Under the pieces are notes generated by a model that ran no database searches, was not told the DNA's origin, and worked only from the letters and a program-made list of their open reading frames with translations. A stretch of DNA of 22,355 bases, taken from an uncultured Campylobacter sp. (GTDB lineage: Bacteria > Campylobacterota > Campylobacteria > Campylobacterales > Campylobacteraceae). The DNA is taken from NCBI RefSeq assembly GCF_938015785.1, contig NZ_CALLWC010000007.1, positions 1-22,355 of the forward strand, given 5' to 3'. Shown here one piece after another: positions 15,014 through 22,002 of the stretch (positions within the stretch are counted from its first letter, which is position 1; each line of letters starts with the position of its first letter). The position numbers were made by a program, and so were the translations under genes.

Positions 15014-15868
15014 TTAAATCGCTGGTCGCACGCGCAAAAATACGGGGAAGCGCGGCTTTTTCTCGCGGGTTAGGTTTTGGTATTGATAGGTGATGATCGT
15101 GCCCACCTTAGGCGGATTTGCCCGCATTTCGTCGCTAAAGCCCGTGCCTACTTTAAATTTCGCCCCGCTACGTAGATCTACACAGCTAAGCGAGCCCATC
15201 TTGCCCTCGTTTTTGCCGTAGCCCGGGTTGATTTTTACGACCTTGCAATCGCTATCGTGCGTCTTTTTGTATTTTAAAATTTTATCGCTGCGCCCGCTTT
15301 CATAAAGCGCGTTTGGATCGCGCAGCACGACCCCCTCGCCGCCTGCTGCGATGACGCGATCAAAATACGCCTGCACGTCGGCGTGCGTACTTACCGGGGT
15401 CTGCTGCACGATGAGTAAATTTTGCGCGCCGCTTGAAGCGATAAAATTTCTTAAAATTTCCATCTTTGCGCTTAGGTTTTTCTGCTCCTTCGGCAGGTCA
15501 AACGCGTAAAATTTCACCCTGCTCCACCGCTCATCGGGCACGCTAGAAGATACTATCGATACGAGCTGCTCAAACTCCCCGCGCGCCGTGTATAGCTCGC
15601 CGTCCACGAAAAACGGCGGAAAACCCGTGCTCCAGCCCTCGGGGGCGTTTATGATCTTGCCGCGTCTGGAGCGCAGATTTTTGCCGTCCCAGATCGCGCG
15701 CACGCCGTCTAGCTTCTCACTGATGACCCAGCCCGTGATATTCATGCCCGGGACGTACTCTTTAAGCAGCATCGGTTTAAATTTAGCCTCGTCCGCTACC
15801 GCGCCGCAAACCAAAAATAGCGCACCCAAAACCGCGCCTTTTAAAATTTTAAAAATTTCACTTCGCAT
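15014..15868 (-). CDS. Small ATP-dependent DNA ligase with signal peptide (Lig E type)
   Basis: This enzyme seals nicks in DNA using ATP. The nucleotidyltransferase motif I EKLDGVRA places the adenylated lysine at residue 52. Motif III is at VDGELYTARGEFEQL (89-102), IIIa at KFYAFDLP (119-126), IV at EGVVLRDP (178-185) and V at KILKYKKTHD (196-205), followed by a minimal OB domain to residue 284. Residues 1-25 form a typical signal peptide (positive start, hydrophobic GAVLGALFLVCGAVA) with likely cleavage after A25, so the enzyme should work in the periplasm. Related small ligases (Lig E) occur in Neisseria, Haemophilus and Campylobacter and are linked by others to DNA uptake or extracellular DNA. 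It overlaps the exonuclease gene by 11 nt. Confidence 0.88.
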   Translation of the reverse strand: MRSEIFKILKGAVLGALFLVCGAVADEAKFKPMLLKEYVPGMNITGWVISEKLDGVRAIWDGKNLRSRRGKIINAPEGWSTGFPPFFVDGELYTARGEFEQLVSIVSSSVPDERWSRVKFYAFDLPKEQKNLSAKMEILRNFIASSGAQNLLIVQQTPVSTHADVQAYFDRVIAAGGEGVVLRDPNALYESGRSDKILKYKKTHDSDCKVVKINPGYGKNEGKMGSLSCVDLRSGAKFKVGTGFSDEMRANPPKVGTIITYQYQNLTREKKPRFPVFLRVRPAI

Positions 15869-17222
15869 ATGCCGCCAGTTCCTTTTCTATAAATTCGCAA
15901 AAAACGGGCGTATAGCTCATGCCCGCGCACTCTTTTTGCAAAAATTCGCCCATCACCGCGATGTAATTCAGATAATCGTCCTTGGTGATCTTACCGCGCA
16001 AAAGCTCGTATTTCAAAAACAGCCAGTAGGTGTTGAGTACATCGGATCTGCAGTACTCGTCGATCTTGGCCTGTTCGCCTGCATAATACAGCTGCAAGAC
16101 CTGATCGCCGTGCACATCGTATTTGCCGGGAAGGCCCACGCTAGCGCAGATATGATCGAGCTTGAGCCCGCGAACGGCGCCAAAATCGCTGATGTGATCG
16201 AGCAGATCCAGATGGAACCGCCCGTCGTAGCGGCTGCGGTAGTTCTCCCATTTGCTCTTGTTGTTATCGCGATCGTTCGTCTCAAAATACGCCGCGGCGC
16301 TTAGATCGTAACACATCGCGCGCGCCATAATCATCGGCAGATCGAACCCGCGCCCGTTGAAGCTCACGAGGCGCGGATTAAAATCCTCGATGAAGGTTAG
16401 GAATTTTGCGATTTTATCGCGTTCGTTCTCGCCATCGAGCGTCGAGACGCGCAAAAATCTGCCGAATCCGTCCGCCATCACGGCGCTAATGCTAACGACG
16501 CGGTGGAAGCAAACGGGCAGGAATTCGCTGCCGGTTTTTTCTTTGAAAATCTCCATCGCCCTAAGCGAGAGCAATTTGTGGTTTAAAATTTTGCTTTTAT
16601 CCGCGTTAAAGATCGGCTGCTCGCCATAAATTTTAAAATTTAGCGCGTTTAACGCGAGATCTTGCGCGGAATTTGAAGCGAGATTTTCGCTCTTTGAGCT
16701 TTGGGATGCGGAGATTTGAGGCGTAGAGCTTTCCGCCGCGAAATTCTGAGGCACAGGACTTAGGAGCGCGGAATTTTCTATCGCGGCGCCCTGTGCCTCG
16801 GAGCCTTGAGGCGCGGTATCATCGTAGGTTAAATTTAGCGATGCGGAATTTTTGGGCGCCGTATTTTGCGACATGGAATTTTCGCTCGTAAAATTTCCAT
16901 GCGTTGGATTTTCAGCGGAATTTTCACTCGCGAAGCTTTGAAGCACAGCATCTTGTTGCGTAAAATTTTGAGGCGCGGAATTTTGCTCGGAATTTTTTAT
17001 TTCAAAATTCTGCTCCGCCAAATTTACAGCAAAATTTAAAGACGCGCTTTGCTTCTCGCCGCCGATCTTTTGCGAGAGCTGCGCGTCAAGAAGCTTTGAG
17101 AAGTTTTTTTTATCGAAAGGCTCAAAGCAGCCCGCGATCGCATCCTCATCCAGCACCCGCACCAGCGCCGCTACGTCGGGGATCGTCTCGCAGTCGAATA
17201 CGCAGATATAATCCTTTTTCAT
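15858..17222 (-). CDS. Predicted 3'-5' exonuclease, PolB-related (DnaQ-like fold), with a large low-complexity insert
   Basis: The protein matches the PolB-like exonuclease family: Exo I motif DCET (Asp10, Glu12), Exo II SFNGRGFDLPMI (Asn289, Asp294) and Exo III YCRSDVLNTYWLF (Asp394), with the family's FLPVCFHRVVSIS, DLLDH and GLPGKYDVHGDQV segments. It should degrade DNA (or RNA) from the 3' end in the cytoplasm; no substrate is established. About residues 58-200 are a foreign-looking insert rich in Asn, Ser, Ala and Gln, placed between motif I and the rest of the nuclease. Removing it leaves about 310 residues, close to a normal family member. ATG 17222 has AAGGAG 5 nt upstream and overlaps the stop of a possible 36-codon gene (TAATG). 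Confidence 0.88.
   Translation of the reverse strand: MKKDYICVFDCETIPDVAALVRVLDEDAIAGCFEPFDKKNFSKLLDAQLSQKIGGEKQSASLNFAVNLAEQNFEIKNSEQNSAPQNFTQQDAVLQSFASENSAENPTHGNFTSENSMSQNTAPKNSASLNLTYDDTAPQGSEAQGAAIENSALLSPVPQNFAAESSTPQISASQSSKSENLASNSAQDLALNALNFKIYGEQPIFNADKSKILNHKLLSLRAMEIFKEKTGSEFLPVCFHRVVSISAVMADGFGRFLRVSTLDGENERDKIAKFLTFIEDFNPRLVSFNGRGFDLPMIMARAMCYDLSAAAYFETNDRDNNKSKWENYRSRYDGRFHLDLLDHISDFGAVRGLKLDHICASVGLPGKYDVHGDQVLQLYYAGEQAKIDEYCRSDVLNTYWLFLKYELLRGKITKDDYLNYIAVMGEFLQKECAGMSYTPVFCEFIEKELAAYAK
16635..17045 (-). repeat. Asn-Ser-rich insert in the PolB-like exonuclease
   Basis: About residues 60-196 consist of units such as KNSEQNSAPQNF, ENSMSQNTAPKNSAS and NSALLSPVPQNF. Plus-strand words GCGGAATTTT, CGGAATTTTT and AAAATTTTG recur in the same codon phase as in pglB and the FrhB-like gene. 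Units are more Ala/Pro/Gln-mixed than in pglB, as if older or more diverged. Confidence 0.8.
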
Positions 17223-17332
17223 TAAGCTCCTTCCTGGCGGCTTTTACCGCTTTTTTCAAAAACAGCTCTGAAATAATCTTCTATCTCCATGCCGTTTTTA
17301 GGTATGCTCGCTAGATCGAGCTCCTTGCTCAT
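17222..17332 (-). CDS. Possible 36-residue protein upstream of the exonuclease
   Basis: ATG at 17332 opens a 36-codon frame that ends in TAA overlapping the exonuclease ATG (TAATG), a classic coupling arrangement. The peptide begins MSKELDLASIPKNGMEIEDY, contains FRAVFEK and ends in a basic then acidic tail. It looks like a soluble helical peptide, with no signal or membrane segment. An in-frame stop lies just upstream, so this is the first start. The ribosome binding site is weak. I do not recognise it; conservation in other Campylobacter would decide. Confidence 0.4.
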   Translation of the reverse strand: MSKELDLASIPKNGMEIEDYFRAVFEKSGKSRQEGA

Positions 17333-17449
17333 CCAAGGTTCTCATCGCCGCTTCCAATCTTAAAATTTTACGCTGCCGTATTTTCGCGGCAAAAGGGGCG
17401 TGCGCGGAGGCGGGCAAATTTCGCTACCACTCGCTGCGGCGTAATTACC

Positions 17450-17465
17450 GCGCGCAAAAGCGCGC
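17450..17465 (-). terminator. Candidate stem-loop after the 120-residue gene
   Basis: A perfect GCGCGC-TTTT-GCGCGC hairpin (minus strand) begins 13 nt after the stop of the gene at 17478. No T-run follows, so it is at best a weak or factor-assisted terminator. A second small stem (TGCCG/CGGCA near 17374-17393) is followed by AT-rich GCGTAAAATTTT. The stretch 17333-17477 shows nothing else. Confidence 0.3.
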
Positions 17466-17477
17466 CGATCGTTAAAT

Positions 17478-17840
17478 TTATCCTTCGATCAAGCGCTTGA
17501 TACCCGGCAAAATCTCGCCAGACGCCTCGCAAATCCTGCTTCGCAGCACGCTAAAATCGCCGCAGTAATCGCCCAGAAGCTGCAAAATATCGTCTCTGAT
17601 AGCTTGCGAGCGCTCGCTCAGAAGCAGCTCCTGCAAAAGGGCGAAAATTTCGCTCTCATGCGCCAGCGTGCAGCCGTAGTAGGGATCAAGGTAATAATCT
17701 AAACACAACAGAAGCGAGGCCTTTTCGGCTTCGTCATCGCCTCGCAAAACGGCTGCGATACCCTCTATGCCGCCCTCTGCTATGGCTTTGTGCCTAGCCT
17801 CGTAATATACCGTGCGCGTCAAATTTTGCCCTTTTTGCAC
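17478..17840 (-). CDS. Hypothetical protein, 120 residues, helical-repeat-like
   Basis: No family was recognised. The protein is predicted soluble and mostly helical, with leucine-rich stretches GGIEGIAAVLRG, KASLLLCLDYYLD, IFALLQELLLSERSQAIRDDILQLLGDYCGDF that resemble HEAT-type repeats, as in small adaptor or immunity-like proteins of Campylobacterota; this is only a resemblance. It follows fabI after 5 nt and should be on the same transcript. The listed start is GTG (17840), which lacks a clear ribosome binding site; a TTG six codons later (17822) has AGGG 6 nt upstream and may be the true start. Composition matches the neighbours. Confidence 0.65.
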   Translation of the reverse strand: MQKGQNLTRTVYYEARHKAIAEGGIEGIAAVLRGDDEAEKASLLLCLDYYLDPYYGCTLAHESEIFALLQELLLSERSQAIRDDILQLLGDYCGDFSVLRSRICEASGEILPGIKRLIEG

Positions 17841-17845
17841 GCCGT

Positions 17846-18673
17846 TTATTCGGTCTTAGCCGCATCCCATGCAAGGATCGTCTTACCCTCGGCGTCGGTA
17901 GTCACGTCGCCCATGCCCATGACGTTGTAGCCGCAATCGACGTAGTGCACCTCGCCTGTCACGCCGCTAGCAAGGTCGCTAAGCAGATACATTGCGCTCT
18001 TGCCGACGTCTTGCGTCGTGACGTTGCGTTTTAGCGGCGCGTTGATCTCGTTGTAGCGCAAAATCATCCTAAAATCGCCGATTCCGCTTGCGGCAAGCGT
18101 TTTGATAGGACCAGCACTGATAGCGTTTACGCGGATGCCGCGCGCGCCAAGATCGTGAGCGAGATAGCGCACGGAGCTTTCAAGCGCTGCTTTTGCGACG
18201 CCCATGACGTTGTAGTGAGGTACGAATTTCGGCCCTCCGAGGTAGGTTAGCGTGAGCACCGAGCCACCCTCTTTTAGCACTGGTAGCACTGCGCGCGTGA
18301 GGCTTAGTAGCGAATACACGCTCGTGCCCATCGCGATATCAAAGGCTTCTTTTGTGGTGTTTACAAACTCGCCCTCTAGCGCTTCTTTCGGCGCGTAGGC
18401 CACGGCATGCACGACGAAATCTATCTCGCCAAGGTCTGCTTTGATGCGATCCGCAAGACCGTCAAGGTGAGCGGAGTTATTTACGTCGAGCTCATAGACG
18501 AATTTGCTCCCAAACTCCTCAGCGATCGGCTCTACGCGTTTTTTAAGCGCGTCGTTTAGGTAAGTAAACGCCATCTGCGCACCCTGCTCGTGACAAGCTT
18601 CGGCGATGCCGTAAGCGATGGATTTGGCGTTAGCGACGCCAACGATGAGACCCTTTTTGCCTTTTAAAATCAT
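17846..18673 (-). CDS. fabI: FabI, enoyl-[acyl-carrier-protein] reductase (NADH)
   Basis: FabI reduces trans-2-enoyl-ACP in the last step of each fatty-acid elongation cycle and is the target of triclosan. This 275-residue SDR protein shows the FabI-specific nucleotide site GLIVGVANAKSIAYGIA (8-24), the TLTYLGG segment (Tyr144), the catalytic Tyr154-x6-Lys161 in HYNVMGVAKAALE, and NAISAGPIKTLAASGI. The length equals other Campylobacter FabI proteins (about 274). AAAGGAG lies 5 nt before the ATG at 18673. It follows tpiA in the conserved gapA-pgk-tpiA-fabI order, but is separated from it by 264 bp carrying two long hairpins, so its expression may be set apart from that of the glycolytic genes. 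Confidence 0.97.
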   Translation of the reverse strand: MILKGKKGLIVGVANAKSIAYGIAEACHEQGAQMAFTYLNDALKKRVEPIAEEFGSKFVYELDVNNSAHLDGLADRIKADLGEIDFVVHAVAYAPKEALEGEFVNTTKEAFDIAMGTSVYSLLSLTRAVLPVLKEGGSVLTLTYLGGPKFVPHYNVMGVAKAALESSVRYLAHDLGARGIRVNAISAGPIKTLAASGIGDFRMILRYNEINAPLKRNVTTQDVGKSAMYLLSDLASGVTGEVHYVDCGYNVMGMGDVTTDAEGKTILAWDAAKTE

Positions 18674-18723
18674 TATTTCTCCTTTAAAATTTGCTTGGCT
18701 TTTGAGCGCTTTTTGGCGATTTT

Positions 18724-18774
18724 GTTAAAATTTTGCTCGGCAGACTATATGTCTAGCCTACGCAAAATTTTAAC
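18724..18774. repeat. Nested hairpin A in the fabI leader
   Basis: The arms GTTAAAATTTTGC (18724-18736) and GCAAAATTTTAAC (18762-18774) form a perfect 13-bp stem. Inside it GGC/GCC (18739-18741 with 18756-18758) and AGAC/GTCT (18742-18745 with 18751-18754) form a second stem around a 5-nt loop. In the fabI mRNA it would lie about 50-100 nt before the start codon. On the minus strand the inner loop also contains TATAGT, a possible -10 box. No T-run follows, so it does not look like a standard terminator. Confidence 0.7.
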
Positions 18775-18884
18775 TGCAAAGCCCCAAAAATCATCTCAAA
18801 ATCCTTCGCAATTTGACTTAAAAATTGCAATTCAAATTTGAAACCAAATTTGATAGCGGCAGTATCGCGAAGCTAGACTAGGCG
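18775..18884. other. Spacer between hairpins A and B
   Basis: This 110-bp AT-rich stretch carries short palindromes (TTCAAATTTGAA, AATTGCAATT) and no ORF. Nothing else is visible. The CTAGACTAGGCG next to hairpin B echoes, inverted, the TCTAGCCTACG inside hairpin A. Confidence 0.5.
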
Positions 18885-18941
18885 ACTTAAAATTTTGCGA
18901 CGGGAGTTACCCTATTAGGTAATGACCGAGCAAAATTTTAA
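18885..18941. repeat. Nested hairpin B overlapping the tpiA stop
   Basis: The arms CTTAAAATTTTGC (18885-18897) and GCAAAATTTTAAG (18929-18941) form a 13-bp stem; the inner pairs are CGG/CCG (18900-18902 with 18925-18927) and TTACC/GGTAA (18906-18910 with 18917-18921) around a 6-nt loop. The design equals hairpin A: the same 12-nt outer core, then a 3-bp step and a variable inner stem. One arm covers the tpiA stop codon. It may shape the tpiA mRNA 3' end or be one copy of a dispersed repeat. Confidence 0.7.
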
Positions 18942-19651
18942 GGCAACGAAGTATAGCGATGCGAGACGACGCGTATAAGCTCCAAAAACTTCGACGCGTC
19001 CCAGCTCGCCGTACCCACTAACACCCCATCGCAGTTTTCAATACCCACAATACCGCCGATATTTGCGGCGTTTACGCTGCCTCCGTAAAGTAGCGGCGCG
19101 GAGCTTTCGGTGCGTAAAAACTTCAGCATTCTTTCGATCTGCTCGCGCTGCGCGCTTCTGCCCGTACCGATCGCCCAGACGGGCTCGTAGGCTAGTACTA
19201 AGCTCGGATATTTTAGATCGATACCCTCAAGCTGCGCCGCTACGAAGCCCTCGCTGCGATCTTGCGCGAATGCCGCCTCGTCCTCTCCGACGCAAAAGAC
19301 GATGCGCCAGCCGCGTGCTGCGGCAAAACTGAATTTCTCTCTTATCAGCTCCGCGCTCTCGCCCAAAATAGCGCGCCGCTCACTATGTCCGATAAGAACG
19401 GTTTTGATGTCGAATTCCGCCAGCATATCGCCGCCGATTTCGCCCGTAAAGCTGCCGTGCGCGGCAGGATAGAAATTCTGAGCGCCTTGAGTAAAATTTT
19501 TCACCCCTGCGCAAAATGCGCTAGCAGGAGGAAAAACTAGAATTTCATCCTCGCGCGAAATTACGCCCGCTAAGCCCTCATCTAAAGCTTTAGCGTACCG
19601 CTCAAAGCTAGCACGGGTATGGTTGCATTTAAGATTCGCCGCCAGTATCAT
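18938..19651 (-). CDS. tpiA: TpiA, triosephosphate isomerase
   Basis: TpiA interconverts dihydroxyacetone phosphate and glyceraldehyde 3-phosphate in glycolysis/gluconeogenesis. The 237 residues keep the catalytic residues: Asn6 and Lys8 in AANLKCN, His89 in IGHSERR, and Glu156 in AYEPVWAIGTG, the loop-6 hinge; YGGSV binds phosphate near the C-terminus. The protein is a little shorter than the classic 250 residues, as usual for Campylobacter. The ATG at 19651 overlaps the end of pgk by 4 nt, so the pair is translationally coupled. The stop codon lies within hairpin B. Confidence 0.96.
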   Translation of the reverse strand: MILAANLKCNHTRASFERYAKALDEGLAGVISREDEILVFPPASAFCAGVKNFTQGAQNFYPAAHGSFTGEIGGDMLAEFDIKTVLIGHSERRAILGESAELIREKFSFAAARGWRIVFCVGEDEAAFAQDRSEGFVAAQLEGIDLKYPSLVLAYEPVWAIGTGRSAQREQIERMLKFLRTESSAPLLYGGSVNAANIGGIVGIENCDGVLVGTASWDASKFLELIRVVSHRYTSLP

Positions 19652-20859
19652 CGCAGCTCCGTTTTAGCGGTAAGCACTCGCACGCCCGGCAGCTCCTTGC
19701 CCTCGATGAGTTCTAAGCTCGCACCGCCTCCGGTAGAAATAAAAGTCATATCGTCGGCGTTGCCCGCGCGTTCGACGACATCTGCGGTATCGCCGCCTCC
19801 CACTACGGTCGTGGCGTCACTATCTGCGATCGCGTGCGATATATGCAGGCTGCCGCGAGCGAATTTATCGATCTCAAAAACCCCCATCGGTCCGTTCCAC
19901 CAGATCGTTTGTGCATCGTCTAAGGCTTCTTTAAAAAGAGCTACGGTCGCAGGTCCGATATCTAGCCCCATCCAATCGCTTGGAATTTCTTGGACGGTAA
20001 CCTTTTTTGTAACGGCGTCTTGCGAGCATTGCGGAGCTGCGACGGCATCGACGGGGATATAAATTTTAACCCCAAGCTCTTTGCCGCGGCGCAAGATATT
20101 TAGTGCGTCAGATATAAGATCCTCCTCTAAAAGCGAATTACCGATGTCATATCCGACGGCTTTTAAAAACGTAAACGCCATGCCGCCTCCGATGATGAGC
20201 TTATCGACTTTAGGAAGTAAATTTTTAAGCGCCTGAAGCTTGCCGCTTACTTTGCTGCCGCCCGTTACAGCTACAAAAGGACGCGCAGGATCTTTAATAA
20301 GGTCTTTGGCGAATTTTATCTCTTTTAGCAATAAAAATCCCGCCGCCTTATGCGCCTCATCGTAGAATTTCGTAATCGCCTCTACCGAAGCATGCGCGCG
20401 GTGACATACACCAAAAGCGTCGTTGATATAAAATTCCGCGTAGCTTGCGAGCCTCTTAGCTAGTGCTTCGTCGTTTTTGCTCTCGCCCTTTTCGAAGCGC
20501 AGATTATCTAGCAGAAGCACTTCGCCCTTTTTAAGCGAATTTACCGCAGCTCCTGCCTCCTCGCCCGCGACGTCGGAGACAAATTTTATCTCGCGCTCCA
20601 AAAGCCTAGATAGCCTCTTTACCACAGGCTTTAGGCTAAGTCTTTCTTCGTATCCGTTTTTCGGGCGCCCTAAATGACTGGCTAAAATTACCGCGCAGCC
20701 CTCGTCTAAGCAATATTTAATCGTAGGGATAGACGAACGGATGCGACGATCGTCCGTAATATTACAAAACTCATCCATCGGCACGTTAAAATCGCACCTG
20801 ATAAAAACGCGCGCGCCCTCTTTAAATTTCAAATCTTTAATCGAAAGAATTTCGCCCAT
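19648..20859 (-). CDS. pgk: Pgk, phosphoglycerate kinase
   Basis: Pgk interconverts 1,3-bisphosphoglycerate plus ADP and 3-phosphoglycerate plus ATP. Family motifs are RCDFNVPMDEF and NITDDRRIRSSIPTI, SHLGRP, GVCHRAHASVEA, GGSKVSGKLQAL, WWNGPMGVFE, and GGGDTADVV with STGGGASLELIEGKELPGV at the nucleotide site. I chose the ATG at 20859 (403 aa, MGEILSIKDLKF) because relatives start there and AAGGA lies 7 nt upstream; an ATG at 20883 would add eight residues and overlap gapA. With this choice it starts 1 nt after the gapA stop, so gapA, pgk and tpiA form a tight operon. Confidence 0.97.
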   Translation of the reverse strand: MGEILSIKDLKFKEGARVFIRCDFNVPMDEFCNITDDRRIRSSIPTIKYCLDEGCAVILASHLGRPKNGYEERLSLKPVVKRLSRLLEREIKFVSDVAGEEAGAAVNSLKKGEVLLLDNLRFEKGESKNDEALAKRLASYAEFYINDAFGVCHRAHASVEAITKFYDEAHKAAGFLLLKEIKFAKDLIKDPARPFVAVTGGSKVSGKLQALKNLLPKVDKLIIGGGMAFTFLKAVGYDIGNSLLEEDLISDALNILRRGKELGVKIYIPVDAVAAPQCSQDAVTKKVTVQEIPSDWMGLDIGPATVALFKEALDDAQTIWWNGPMGVFEIDKFARGSLHISHAIADSDATTVVGGGDTADVVERAGNADDMTFISTGGGASLELIEGKELPGVRVLTAKTELR

Positions 20860-20860
20860 C

Positions 20861-21865
20861 TTATTTCCTTCTTTTTGCCGCATATAAGGCTAAATCTATG
20901 AGGCGCTCGCTATATCCCCACTCGTTGTCATACCAGCTCATCACTTTTATCAGATTGCCGTCAATTACCTGCGTGCAGTCGCTAGCTACGATGCTGGAGT
21001 ATTCTGAAGTACAAAAATCACTGCTGACACGGCTATCGTCGTCTACGAGCAAAATTCCTTTCATCTCTTTAGAGGCATAGCGGCGGAAAATTTCATTTAG
21101 CTCCTCGGCACTCGTTTGTTTACGCGTTAGCACCGTTAGATCAACCATCGAAACGTTAGCCACCGGCACGCGCACAGATTGCCCGTGCATCCTACCGCTT
21201 AGCTGCGGAAGTACCTTACTAATCGCTTTTGCCGCGCCCGTCGTGGTCGGAGCGATATTAAGAGCCGCGGCGCGTGAACGGCGAAAATCCTTGGCTTTTA
21301 CATCGACTAGACTCTGTCCATGTGTATAGGCGTGAATCGTCGTCATAAGACCCTTTTCGATACCAAGCTCATCGTCTAAAATTTTTGCAATCGGAGCTAG
21401 GCCGTTAGTGGTGCAGCTAGCGTTTGAGATGACGCGCTGTCCTGCATAAGCGCCCTCATTAACGCCGATTACGAAAGTAGGCGTATCGTCCTTGGCAGGC
21501 GCGCTCATTACGACTACGCCGATACCGTTATCTATGAACGGCTTGCATTTTTCGCTCGTTAAAAACGCACCAGTACATTCAAGCACAGCTTCTGCACCAT
21601 CGCCCGCAAAATCAAGCTCTGCAGGCTCTCTGGTGGAATAGACGCGGATCTTTTTTCCGTCTACGGCTATGCATTCGTCGCTTATAATTTCTACTTTTTT
21701 ACGAAACTCGCCGTGAACGGTGTCGTATTGAAGCAGGTATCTCGTAAGCTCGCGCTTAGCGGTATCGTTGATCGCCACAAGCTCTATATCGTCCCTGCTT
21801 AGCGCAATTCTAGCCGCGCACCTACCGATCCTTCCAAAGCCGTTAATTGCGATTTTTACTGCCAT
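20861..21865 (-). CDS. gapA: GapA, type I glyceraldehyde-3-phosphate dehydrogenase
   Basis: GapA catalyses the NAD(P)-dependent phosphorylating oxidation of glyceraldehyde 3-phosphate, or the reverse in gluconeogenesis, which is the likely main direction in Campylobacter that do not use glucose. The 334 residues show INGFGRIGR (7-15), the NAD-type Asp34 in AINDT, the catalytic Cys151 in SNASCTTNGLAPI, His178 in TTIHAYTHGQ, and the C-terminal WYDNEWGYSERLIDLA. AAGGAG precedes the ATG at 21865. It is the first gene of the gapA-pgk-tpiA operon and is divergent from the lipoprotein gene on the plus strand, with both promoters in the 137-bp gap. Confidence 0.97.
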   Translation of the reverse strand: MAVKIAINGFGRIGRCAARIALSRDDIELVAINDTAKRELTRYLLQYDTVHGEFRKKVEIISDECIAVDGKKIRVYSTREPAELDFAGDGAEAVLECTGAFLTSEKCKPFIDNGIGVVVMSAPAKDDTPTFVIGVNEGAYAGQRVISNASCTTNGLAPIAKILDDELGIEKGLMTTIHAYTHGQSLVDVKAKDFRRSRAAALNIAPTTTGAAKAISKVLPQLSGRMHGQSVRVPVANVSMVDLTVLTRKQTSAEELNEIFRRYASKEMKGILLVDDDSRVSSDFCTSEYSSIVASDCTQVIDGNLIKVMSWYDNEWGYSERLIDLALYAAKRRK

Positions 21866-21899
21866 AAGGTTCTCCTTATTTGGGATGTTTTCAGCTGGA

Positions 21900-21905
21900 A
21901 TTTTA
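21900..21905 (-). promoter_or_regulatory. Putative -10 box for gapA
   Basis: The minus strand reads TTTAGTAAAATTCC, giving TAAAAT 35 nt before the gapA ATG, with AT-rich DNA upstream and no clear -35. It is a reasonable but not unique candidate. Confidence 0.4.
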
Positions 21906-21969
21906 CTAAATTTGGGTTAATCTTTGATTAAATAAAAAGTCACGAAATCTAGGATTTACTTTTTGGCTA

Positions 21970-21975
21970 TATAAT
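21970..21975 (+). promoter_or_regulatory. Putative -10 box for the lipoprotein gene
   Basis: A perfect TATAAT within TTTTTGGCTATATAATTCGCG is followed by AAAGGAG (21991-21997) and the ATG at 22003. This gives a short leader of about 20 nt. The T-rich upstream DNA suits Campylobacter sigma-70 promoters. Confidence 0.6.
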
Positions 21976-22002
21976 TCGCGAACTTTTTTTAAAGGAGAAA
22001 AA

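Noticed and set aside
15588..16304. A 238-codon plus-strand frame opposite the ligase and exonuclease genes
   Set aside because: It is antisense to two genes with clear catalytic motifs, has no family resemblance or good ribosome site, and long antisense frames are common at this GC content.
18724..18774. Hairpin A as an integron attC-like site
   Set aside because: The GTTAAAA arm does not fit the core-site consensus (GTTRRRY), there is no integrase or cassette array, and the neighbouring genes are conserved housekeeping genes.
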